Source: Paratinospora sagittata
Taxonomy: Eukaryota > Streptophyta > Magnoliopsida > Ranunculales > Menispermaceae
Direction of reading: 5' to 3'
DNA length: 64,000 bases
Assembly: GCA_035771175.1 (NCBI GenBank)
Contig: CM069597.1
Location: 12,745,001-12,809,000 of the forward strand
The position numbers were made by a program, and so were the translations under genes. The notes beneath the pieces are model-generated. The model was given only the letters and a program-made list of their open reading frames with translations, was not told the origin of the DNA and searched no databases. Shown here piece by piece: positions 41,781-52,700 of this stretch. How positions within the stretch are numbered: position 1 is the stretch's first letter; every line of letters begins with the position of its first letter.

Positions 41781-44437
41781 TTTATTTTGATTTTTTTTTC
41801 TTTTTGACAGGAAACATATGTATTGTAATATAGAAAAAGGGTTGTGTGGACAACAAGTGTTTTCAAAGGATAAGATACATCTGAAAACATAGTACAAAAA
41901 GTTACAAAATCATTTTAAAGTTTGTAGGATAGCCTGCCAATTCCTACTCCAATCACTAAAACTATAGTTCCTAGATAATTTACATGAGCTGATCCATAAA
42001 GTAAAAAGAGATACACCGAGTTTTCCCATACATGATCCACACTATGATCATATTATCAAAAATTCTGCAATTTCTTTCTTTCCAGATGCACCATGTCACA
42101 ACAAAAAGCCAAATTCTCCAGTAGTTCTTGAGATTTCCATTGAGGACAGGACTGATAGGAAAATTGAAAGGATCGTCAGCATTTGGAAGTGGAAACCCAG
42201 AAAATGAATCTGCCCATCAGCGCCAAAGACTCCTCACAACATCACATTCCCAAAATAGATGCCTAACTGTTTCATCACTTTTCTTGCACAAAGAACACCA
42301 ATTTGGTGATAAGGCCAAGAATGGTTGTCTACTATGTAATACATTAGCACAACTGATTTTATTATAGGCTAATAGCCAACCCATAATTTTGACCTTTGAT
42401 GGTACATGTGCTTTCCAGATAAAGTTGGCAGGGTTGAAGGCGTTGGTTTGCTGGTTATTTTGGCTGAGGTGTAGGTAAAAGGACTTAGAATTGGTTGTGA
42501 AAGATTGTTTAATGTGCCCAGCCAAATCACCCTATCGATGTCACTAGAGAGTGAGACAGAATTTAGGCAGTCAAGGAGGCCGTCAATCTCAACATTGGCT
42601 CTATGGGATAGGTTTTAATTTAGGTGAAGGTTCCAACTTATAGTATTAGTGGGGGAGTTATATCGTATAAATGTTGAAATTGGGGCTTGGTGTAGTGAGG
42701 AAAGATTGAATATAGATGGTAACATGTATTTGAGGCAGTCTGCCCAACCAGTGATCTTCCCAAAAGCGGATTAGGTTTCCATTTCCTAATTTTAATCTAG
42801 TGTGAGACTAAAATGAGGGGTACGTAGAGAGATGAATTTTCATGGGCTTTTGTATGTGGCCTCTGTATTGATGTCGGTATCCCTGGCATTATTAAGCAAC
42901 CTGTGTCTACTTCTGATGATTCTTGCCCAAAGTGCTTCAGGTTCTATTGTGAAATGCCATAGCCATTTGCCCACCAGTGCCCTATTCTTCCTCATTAAAT
43001 CTTCCACCCCCATACCACCAAACTCAATAGGATTCTTAACTAATTCCCATTTGACTGATTGGAAACCTGTAAATTTATCCTCTCATTTCCATAGAAAATT
43101 CCTTATGGACCTCTTCAGGATAGTAGCAACAACTTGAGGGAGTTTCTGCCCAATTGAATTCAAAGATACTTAATTAGCCAATTATCCACTAAACATCCAA
43201 TGGCAGTGGCCATCCCATTGATTAGTTTCTCCCCCATGTTAACACCCACCAGTTTTGTTTTCGAGAGGTTTATGTTGAGACCAGAGATGAAACAAAAACT
43301 GTTGATCGCCTTCATTGTATTGCTTAAACTTTCCTCATCATTTTCAAGCATGAAGATGCAGTCGTCTGCAAACAGTAGGTGTGACAGCTGAATCTGATCA
43401 GACCCAATCTTAAAGCCACTAATCATCCTTTTCTCGATAACCTTATTAATTAATCCATCCAGGGTGTCAACAACTAATGTATATAGGAATGGGGACAGTG
43501 GGCCCCCTTGTCTTGAGCCTTTTGATCCAGTGAGTTTACCCTTGGGCTTTCCATTCACAAAAATTGAGAATGACACTGAGCTTAAACATCCTTTTATCCA
43601 TTGTCTCCATTTGTTTCCCATGCCCCTAACTTTGCATAACAGAATTGAGAAAACCCCACCTAACTGAATCGTATGCCTTAGCAAAATCAATCTTCAATAG
43701 TAGGCCCTCCTTATTTTTTTGTCTGTATTCCTCCACAGCTTCGTTGGCATTGAGGACAACATCCGTAATCTGCCTATTTTGCACAAAAGCCACCTATGAC
43801 TCAACCACTGTGCCATGGATGACTTCCTGCAGTCACTAAGCCAGGTTTTTTGCAATTATTTTGTATAGGCTGGTTGTTAGGCTAATTGGTTTGAAGTCTC
43901 CAACCTTTTTTGGATTTAGCTTCTTTAGAATTAAGCTTATATAAGTTTCATTTGTGCTTCTATTCACCACCTCAAAGTTATGAAACTCATGCATCACCTT
44001 AATAAGATCCTCCTTTATCAAATCCCAAAATATTTGGAAGAAAGCTAAACTGAAACCGTCTGGACTAGGGGCTTTTTCCCCATCACAGTTGAACACCATC
44101 TATTTTATTTCATCTTCCTTAAAAGGCCTTTCCAACTATAAGCTTTGATCTTCCCTAATGTAGTTTCAATTGATACCATCGATGCCCCATGAATGTTGAT
44201 TTCCATTAGAGAATAGCCCTTGGGAATGATTAGTTATTTCCATGACAATCTCCTCATCAGATTCCAACAGTGATCCATCATCTCTTTCCAACTTAGAGAT
44301 TAACATTTTTGTTTTCCTATGGCTCAACAGTCTATGAAAGAATCTGGAGTTGCAGTCCCCTCCTTGGCCCATTTTAGTTTTGCTTTTTGTGCAGCAACTC
44401 TATCTTCACAAACATTAATTGAGAGGTTTAATGTATG
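41781..44437 (-). mobile_element. 5'-truncated L1-type LINE (RT to zinc-knuckle end), nested in the hAT-like element
   Basis: Minus-strand order: GDCNSRFFHRLLSHRKTKML (44360), KAPSPDGFSLAFFQIFWDLI and DFKPISLTTSLYKIIAKNLA (44099-43836), FVQNRQITDVVLNANEAVEE and LLLKIDFAKAYDSV in another frame, then an open stretch 43690-43160 with GSRQGGPLSPFLYTLVVDTL, LSHLLFADDCIFML and ISGLNINLSKTKLVGVNM. The end (42525-42217) holds the zf-RVT domain: FIWKAHVPSKVKIMGWLLAY and CSLCKKSDETVRHLFWECD. The catalytic FADD is intact here, unlike the LINE at 34148. Endonuclease and ORF1 are absent. A T-run at 41791-41799 is the complement of the poly-A tail; TATAATTA at 41773 and 44438 may be the TSD. Confidence 0.9.
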
Positions 44438-44608
44438 TATAATTAAAATTTCAAACTGATCAATCCAAACTAATTATGTTTGGTTCGGTTTGGTTTGGGT
44501 TGATAATTCGGAATAAACCAATCCAGCTAAACCGGACAGAACCCGATCATGTTCAGTTTTGGTTAGGTTTGAGCATTAAATCGCCGCAAACCGAACAGTC
44601 GACACCCC

Positions 44609-45860
44609 TGTTGGCCCAGATATGTCCAAGAGGGGGGTGAATTAGAAACTTAGACAATTTAAAAACAATTACAATGGCAAAAATTAAAGTGCAGAAAGTA
44701 AACAAATATGCACAGTCGATTTATAGTTGTTTGGCTACTTGCTCACGTCCACTACCTAACCTCCTCAGTTAGGATTTTGAATCTTATCACTAAGGGATTC
44801 TCTTACGGGTGACAATCAAACCGTTACTCCTTTTCTCTACTTGCAGGTGTGAGAATAATCGTTACACTGCTCAGCTTACAGGCGTGAGACCAACCTATCC
44901 CAACTTACGGGTGTGAGATAGACCTAAGCTTTCTCAACTTACGGGTGTGAGAACTACCGTTTCTCAACTTACGGGTGTGAGAAGACCTGACCTTGTTGAA
45001 TATAGAATATCAACTCAGTAGTTTATCTAACTACTGTTATAACCTTGATACTGTATACAAGATATGAAATTGAGTACAACTGTATCCTATGCACTATCTC
45101 TTAAATTTCTCTTTCAGCAAGAATGATATAAGTAAAAATAGTGTTAAATAATTTGAGTAAAAACAGTTCAAACTTTCAAATCGATTTTGAGATAAAGATA
45201 GAATCTTAGGTCAATGTGAAAATCATTTGAATAAGTAATGATTCAAATAAACGCTTTGAAACTAGAATAACTTAAGCTTTTTGAATCATATGAAAATTCG
45301 ACTAACTTTCAAAAAGTGTTTTAGCTCAGAGAATTTTTGGTGGTCTTAACAAATTGTTAAGGGTCTGTATTTATAGACTTGTAGAGATGAAGCTATTGTT
45401 CATTTGAATTTGAATTTCAAATATGTACGTTTACTCACAACAGCTAGAATATATAATGAAAATGGCAACTGCACATTTCATGAATATTCTGATTTTCTCC
45501 AGATACACAAATAAGGAAAGTTTTAGAAGACGTGGTTCGTGAATTAGAGAATCTCTCTTACAAATACATAAAATTGATTTTGTACGAAAAGTTGTTCTGA
45601 AATGTTGGCAAAGAGGACGTACATTTCAGAACAACCAAAATATCATTTCTGTCGTTTTGTTCCTTTAAGGGCGCTGATAGAATATCAGTGTCCTACTGAA
45701 CAATGAAGTGAGGGCGCTAATATTCAATGGGCTTGTGAGCACAGTTCCTTGATCTTGATTCTTGATAAATCTGAAACACTTGACAAGATCATTAGATACA
45801 CAAACTATTGATATTTGGAATCATCAAAACTGTCATATTATAGGGTTCATTGAGATAACA
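44609..45860 (-). mobile_element. Solo copia LTR (family C) inserted in the hAT terminal repeat
   Basis: 1,252 bp, TGTTGGCCCAGATATG...TTGAGATAACA, flanked by ACCCC (44604-44608) and ACCCT (45861-45865). It is the full-length relative of the truncated LTR at 31703. It contains five copies of a CTCAACTTACGGGTGTGAGA-type unit at 44825-44990. Orientation follows the 31703 copy, where the primer site is known. Confidence 0.87.
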
Positions 45861-45866
45861 ACCCTA

Positions 45867-47441
45867 CTCTTCGTCATTTTCCTGAAGGCAAAAATGTTTT
45901 TTATTCACTTGAAGTAACCTAACAACTAAGGGATGTGCCTTATTCATATGAGAAATTTTTTTAAAACTTTTTCAATGTAATTTGATTGATTGACAAGAAG
46001 TCTACTTGGAAAATTTTGGATCTGTAGGCCAAGACAAAATTTTGTTTTTCTAAGATCTTTCATCTCAAATTCTTTTTCTTCAAATAATTAGACTTTTTTG
46101 CAATCTCTTCATGAGATCCTACAATACTCAAATTATCAACATATACAACAACAATTGCAAATCCAGATGATGATTTCTTGACAAAAACACATGGGTAAAT
46201 TTGATTATTCACATATCTCTTTTCAAGTAGAAATTCATTGAGGCAATTGTGCCATATGTGACCAGATTGCTTTAATCTATACAAAGATCGTTGTAATACA
46301 AGATTTTGTTTCAGGCATTTTAAATCATTTAAGGATTTTTATATATATCTCATTATCAATAGATCCCTACAAATGTGTTGTAATAACGTCCATGAGACAC
46401 ATATCAAGTCCTTCTAAGACTATATGACTAATTAAGAAACAAAATGTAATTTCATCAATAACAAGAGAAAAAGTTTCTTCGCAATCAATATCTAGTCTTT
46501 ATGAGAAACTTTGAGCTATAAGTCATGTTTTATATCTTGTAATTATTGTTAATATGTTGAATATTAAACCACTAAACAAATATGGTCACGCACATCATAT
46601 TAGCAATCCACATGCTTCATGTGGTCAACCATGTGCTTCAAGTGGTAATTGTTTTATTCATCCACTTGGCAAATAAGTTTTTGTTGTTATTCACCCATAC
46701 TTGCCTACACAAAGGGGGAATAAACACCTCTAAAATCATCTGGAAAAATTATAGTTATTGAAAGCAGTCCATAGATATTGAAATATACTCTAATTTTGTT
46801 TTCTCCCAAGCTTGTCTCATTTTTCATTAGTCTTGCTTATATTCACATAGATTTTGACTATTTCACAACATTAATCTCATGTTTCTCATTTCTCTTTCGT
46901 ACAAAAACTTATTTATATCCAACATGCTTTATATATTCAAGCATTTAGATTATTGGTCCAAATACTTCTTGTTTTTTCAACGAGGTTAGTTATGTTTGGA
47001 TTTCCTCTTTTCACTTGTTCCAATCATTCCTTGGTCAGGATTTACCCACGCTAAGTGGTTGTAGATCCTCATCATTGCAAATATCAAGGGATACATTGTA
47101 AGCAAATGTATAATCTTGAACAATATCATCTTGATCCCATGATTTTCCTGTATATATGTAATTGATTGAGCTTTCTTCAAAGAACAATCATTCTATATTT
47201 TGTTTTTCTTCACGAGGTATATGTTTTTCTAATTGATCCTTTTCAATGGATACTTATTCATATTGTGCTTCTTCAAGAGTATTTTTCTATTCATTTGCTT
47301 GTTTCCTTCGCTTTCGGGGAATCGTATCCTTTGAGCCAACTAGTCTCCATGCTTCAGCCGTTTTATTGGTTCATGCACTAATAAAAAGGAAATAAATCAA
47401 TCGGATATCGCCGTAATCGATAATATCAAGAGGAACACGGT
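45867..47441 (-). pseudogene. pol: Copia pol: integrase end to reverse transcriptase
   Basis: Minus-strand order from the right: degenerate linker, LKKQEVFGPI and VFVRKRNEKHEI (46990-46885), then after the solo LTR ITRYKT, IVLEGLDMCLMDVIT (RT core), the open piece 46284-46060 (YRLKQSGHIWHNCLNEFLLE, IVVVYVDNLSIVGSHEEIA) and FEMKDLRKTKFCLGLQIQNF. These are standard copia RT blocks; the catalytic YVDD reads YVDN. Stops and frameshifts throughout. The same element continues at 40511-41417. The family F LTR at 40196 is its 3' LTR. Confidence 0.88.
46547..46870 (+). mobile_element. Solo LTR (family F) inserted in the copia RT
   Basis: 324 bp, TGTTAATATGTTGAATATT...TTTCACAACA, opposite in orientation to the host element. 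Removing it rejoins the RT block NEKHEI with TRYK, with TAAT present on both sides (a 4-5 bp TSD, aged). It matches 40196-40510, so a member of the family inserted into a relative. Confidence 0.82.
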
Positions 47442-48052
47442 TGTTAGTGCAAGATTTGACCAACACCAGTAGATGGTGAGATGGAGGGGACACGCTGAGC
47501 TGGAACCCATGTAGGCGATGATTTTGGTTGCACGAGACTTTTGACCTGAAAGGGAAAAAGAAGGGAAAGAATAGGCTATCGTAAGAAACACCAGTGTGGT
47601 GCCGGCCGATGACCCTCCGATGCCTAAGTTAATTCAAAGCTCTGTAGAGTATTAATCACACTGACTTGGTAATTAATTGCATACCTCATTAATGAAGGGC
47701 TATGGGGTATTTATAATAAATAGGATCATCGGCCTAGCTGGCGTGGCGCCATAGAAATCGTGTAGAATCCTCAATTTGTTGCAGTGGATCTCGTGTGATC
47801 CTTATTCATGTCACATAACAACTTCATCGGTCAGCTCGGTATGCCGAGCTTATTGTTTATCGTCATGTACGAGTCAGTCTGTGTCGACCAGGTTGATACT
47901 TGGTTGGTACCATGATACTTGCTTAGAAGTATGAGCTGGCGTCTATGGCGTTGATGACAAGTCATCTATCTTTTTGGCAGGTCGGTATTTGTCAACGTGA
48001 GGTCAGTATCTGCGTCTGCCGAACTCATGTCATCATAATGTGGCTGGTCTGG
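47442..48052 (-). repeat. LTR of family B, cut by the assembly gap
   Basis: Plus strand starts TGTTAGTGCAAGATTTGACC, the reverse complement of the end of the solo LTR at 36460-37191. ACACCAGTGTGGTGCCGGCC (47590) and a TATA-like run near 47712 correspond in position. The other end lies in or beyond the N run. Confidence 0.75.
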
Positions 48053-48152
48053 NNNNNNNNNNNNNNNNNNNNNNNNNNNNNNNNNNNNNNNNNNNNNNNN
48101 NNNNNNNNNNNNNNNNNNNNNNNNNNNNNNNNNNNNNNNNNNNNNNNNNNNN
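48053..48152. other. Assembly gap of 100 N
   Basis: Exactly 100 unknown bases, the usual symbol for a join of unknown size. It separates the transposon nest from the satellite array, so their adjacency is not proved. Confidence 0.99.
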
Positions 48153-49700
48153 TCCAATATCCCGGTGAATTTTTGACCATTAAATCTCAAATCCTGGTCT
48201 AAATGAACTAAATTTACTTAGAAAATGTGTTTGAGGCAATCGCGACAAATCCACCGTATTGCTTTCTCCACCTACTCTTTTAGTGAGTCCCAATATCCTT
48301 CTAGCAACCCCCCAGAATAGATGGAACTCCATTCCAATATCCCGATGAATTTTTGACCCCTAAATCTCAAATTTTTTGTTTAAATGAACTAAATTTACTT
48401 AGAAAATGTGTTTGAGGCAATCTCTGCGAATCGGATTGCTTTCTCCACCAACTCTTTGAGCGAGTCCCAATATCCTTCAAGCAACCCCCCAGAATAGATG
48501 GAACTCCGTTCCAATATCTCGATGAATTTTTAACCACTAAATCTCAAATTTTGGTTTAAATGAATTAAATTTACTTAGAAAATTTGTTTGAGGCAATCGC
48601 GACAAATCCACCGGATTGCTTTCTCCACCTACTCTTTTAGCGAGTCCAAATATCCTTCTAGCAACCCCCCAGAATAGATAGAACTCCGTTCCAATATCCC
48701 GATGAATTTTTGACCCCTAAATCTCAAATTTTTTGTTTACATGAACTAAATTTACTTAGAAAATTTGTTTGAGACAATCGCGACCAATCCACCATATTGC
48801 TTTTTCCACCAACTCCTTGAGAGAGTCCCAATATCCTTCAAACAAACCCCCAGAATAGATGGAACTCCGTTTCAATATCCCGATGAATTTTTGACCATTA
48901 AATCTCAAATTTTGGTTTAAATGAACTAAATTTACTTAGAAAATGTGTTTGAAGCAATCGCGACCAATCCACCGGATTGCTTTCTCCGCCTACTCTTTGA
49001 GCGAGTCCCAATATCCTTCTATGAATCCTCGGAATAGATGGAACTCCGTTTCAATATCCCGATGAGTTTTTTACCCCTAAATCTCAAATTTTGCTTTCAA
49101 TGAACTAAATTAACTTAAAAAGTTTGTTTGAGGCAATCGCGACAAATCTACCGGATTGCTTTCTCCACCTACTCTATTAGCGAGTCCAAATATCCTTCTA
49201 GCAACCCCCCAGAATAGATGGAACTCCGTTCCAATATCCCGATGAATTTTTGACCCCTAAATCTCAAATTTTTTGTTTAAATGAACAAAATTTACTTAGA
49301 AAATGTGTTTGAGGCAATCGCTACCAATCCACTAGATTGCTTTCTCCACCAACTCTTTGAGCGAGTCCCAATATCCTTCTATGAACCCCCGAAATAGATG
49401 GAACTCCGTTCCAATATCCCGGTGAATTTTTCACCATTAAATCTCAAATCTTGGTTTAAATGAACTAAATTTACTTAGAAAATGTGTTTGAGGCAATCGC
49501 GACCAATCCACCAGATTGCTTTCTCCACCAACTCTTTGATCGAGTCCCAATATCCTTCTATGAACCCCCGGCATAGATGGAACTCCGTTCCAATATCCCG
49601 GTGAATTTTTGACCCCCAAATCTAAAATTTTTGTTTAAATGAACTAAATATACTTAGAAAAAGTAATTGAGGCAATCGCGACCAATCCACCAGATTGCTT
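48153..49700. repeat. Left copy of a long duplication in the satellite array (partner 58042-59589)
   Basis: Rare variants recur at exactly 9,889 bp: CCTGGT (48193/58082), CTCTGCGAATCGG (48421/58310 frame), CTCTATTAG (49172/59061), GCATAGATGG (49571/59460) and AAGTAATTGAGG (49661/59550). No indel separates them over about 1.5 kb. Only scattered substitutions are seen. Confidence 0.9.
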
Positions 49701-52700
49701 TGTCCACCAACTCCTTGAGAGAGTCCCAATATCCTTCAAACAAACCCCCAGAATAGATGGAACTCCGTTTCAATATCCCGATGAATTTTTGACCATTAAA
49801 TCTCAAATTTTGGTTTAAATGAACTAAATTTACTTAGAAAACGTGTTTGAAGCAATCGCGACCAATCCACCGAATTGCTTTCTCCGCCTACTCTTTGAGC
49901 GAGTCCCAATATCCTTCTATGAATCCTCGGAATAGATGGAACTCTGTTTCAATATCCCGATGAGTTTTTTACCCCTAAATCTCAAATTTTGCTTTCAATG
50001 AACTAAATTAACTTAAAAAGATTGTTTGAGGCAATCGCGACAAATCTACCGGATTGCTTTCTCCACCTACTCTTTTAGCGAGTCCAAATATCCTTCTAGC
50101 AACCCCCCAGAATAGATGGAACTCCGTTCCAATATCCCGATGAATTTTTGACCCCTAAATCTCAAATTTTTTGTTTAATTGAACTAAATTTACTTAGAAA
50201 ATGTGTTTGAGGCAATCGCTACCAATCCACTAGATTGCTTTCTCCACCAACTCTTTGAGCGAGTCCCAATATCCTTCTATGAACCCCCGAAATAGATGGA
50301 ACTCCGTTCCAATATCCCGGTGAATTTTTGACCATTAAATCTCAAATCTTGGTTTAAATGAACTAAATTTACTTAGAAAATGTGTTTGAAGCAATCGCGA
50401 CCAATCCACCGGATTGCTTTCTCCACCAACTCTTTGATCGAGTCCCAATATCCTTCTATGAACCCCCGAAATAGATGAAACTCCGTTCCAATATCCCGAT
50501 GAATTTTCGACCCCTAAATCTCAAATTTTTTGTTTAAATGAACTAAATTTACTTAGAAAATGTGTTTGAGGCAATCGCTACCAATCCACTAGATTGCTTT
50601 CTCCACCAACTCTTTGAGCGAGTCCCAATATCTTTCTATGAACCCCTGGAATAGATGGAACTCCGTTCCAATATCCCGGTGAATTTTTGACCATTAAATC
50701 TCAAATCTTGGTTTAAATGAACTAAATTTACTTAGAAAATGTGTTTGAGGCAATCGCGACAAATCCACTAGATTGCTTTCTCCACCTACTCTTTTAGTGA
50801 GTCCCAATATCCTTCTAGCAACCCCCCAGAATAGATGGAACTTCGTTCCAATATCCCGATGAATTTTTGACCCCTAAATCTCAAATTTTTTGTTTAAATG
50901 AACTAAATTTACTTAGAAAATGTGTTTGAGGCAATCGCTACCAATCCACTAGATTGCTTTCTCCACCAACTCTTTGAGCGAGTCCCAATATCTTTCTATG
51001 AACCCCTGGAATAGATGGAACTCCGTTCCAATATCCCGGTGAATTTTTGACCATTAAATCTCAAATCTTGGTTTAAATGAACTAAATTTACTTAGAAAAT
51101 GTGTTTGAGGCAATCGCGACAAATCCACTAGATTGCTTTCTCCACCTACTCTTTTAGTGAGTCCCAATATCCTTCTAGCAACCCCCCAGAATAGATGGAA
51201 CTTCGTTCCAATATCCCGATGAATTTTTGACCCCTAAATCTCAAATTTTTTGTTTAAATGAACTAAATTTACTTAGAAAATGTGTTTGAAGCAATCGCGA
51301 CCAATCCACCGGATTGTTTTCTCCACCAACTCTTTGATCGAGTCCCAATATCCTTCTATGAACCGCCGAAATAGATGAAACTCCGTTCCAATATCCCGAT
51401 GAATTTTTGACCCCTAAATCTCAAATTTTTTGTTTAAATGAACTAAATTTACTTAGAAAATGTGTTTGAGGCAATCGCTACCAATCCACCGGATTGCTTT
51501 ATCCACCAACTCTTTGAGCGAGTCCCAATATCCTTCAAGCAACCCCCCAGAATAGATGGAACTCCGTTCCAATATCTCGATGAATTTTTGACCACTAAAT
51601 CTCAAATTTTGGTTTAAATGAATTAAATTTACTTAGAAAATTTGTTGAAGGCAATCGCGACCAATCCACCAGATTGCTTTCTCCACCAACTCTTTGATCG
51701 AGTCCCAATATCCTTCTATGAACCCCCGGAATAGATGGAACTCCGTTCCAATATCCCGGTGAATTTTTGACCCCCAAATCTAAAATTTTTGTTTAAATGA
51801 ACTAAATATACTTAGAAAAAGTAATTGAGGCAATCGCGACCAATCCACCAGATTGCTTTGTCCACCAACTCCTTGAGAGAATCCCAATATCCTTCAAACA
51901 AACCCCCAGAATAGATGGAACTCCGTTTCAATATCCCGATGAATTTTTGACCATTAAATCTCAAATTTTGGTTTAAATGAACTAAATTTGCTTAGAAAAT
52001 GTGTTTGAAGCAATCGCGACCATTCCACCGAATTGCTTTCTCCGCCTACTCTTTGAGCGATTCCCAATATCCTTCTATGAACCCTCGGAATAGATGGAAC
52101 TCTGTTTCAAAATCCCGATGAATTTTTTACCCCTAAATCTCAAATTTTGCTTTCAATGAACTAAATTAACTTAAAAAAATTTGTTTGGGGCAATCTCGAC
52201 AAATCCACCGGATTGCTTTCTCCACCTACTCTTTTAGCGAGTCCAAATATCCTTTTAGCAACCCCCCAGAATAGATGGAACTCCGTCCCAATATCCCGAT
52301 GAATTTTTGACCCCTAAATCTCAAATTTTTTGTTTACATGAACTAAATTTACTTAGAAAATGTGTTTGAGGCAATCGCTACCAATCCACTAGATTGCTTT
52401 CTCCACCAACTCTTTGAGCGAGTCCCAATATCCTTCTATGAACCCCCGTAATAGATGGAACTCCGTTCGAATATCCCGGTGAATTTTTGACCATTAAATC
52501 TCAAATCTTGGTTTAAATGAACTAAATTTACTTAGAAAATGTGTTTGAAGCAATCGCGACCAATCCACCGGATTGTTTTCTCCACCAACTCTTTGATCGA
52601 GTCCCAATATCCTTCTATGAACCGCCGAAATAGATGAAACTCCGTTCCAATATCCCGATGAATTTTTGACCCCTAAATCTCAAATTTTTTGTTTAAATGA

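Larger units (their letters stand above)
41418..45866. mobile_element. hAT-like non-autonomous element splitting the copia pol
   Basis: Left end TAGGGATGTCAATGG; right end, read inward, TAGGGGTGTCGACTG (broken by the solo LTR at 44609). Both fit Ac-type hAT termini. Subterminal zones are rich in GGTTCGGTTTGG / AACCGAACCGAA (41440-41510 and 44465-44605). Copia pol frames stop and resume at its two edges. No 8-bp TSD was seen (ACTAAGTT and CTCTTCGT). Apart from the nested LINE and LTR, its own interior is AT-rich and non-coding. Confidence 0.65.

Noticed and set aside
42832..43839. Plus-strand open frames over the LINE
   Set aside because: They are antisense to recognisable reverse-transcriptase coding sequence.
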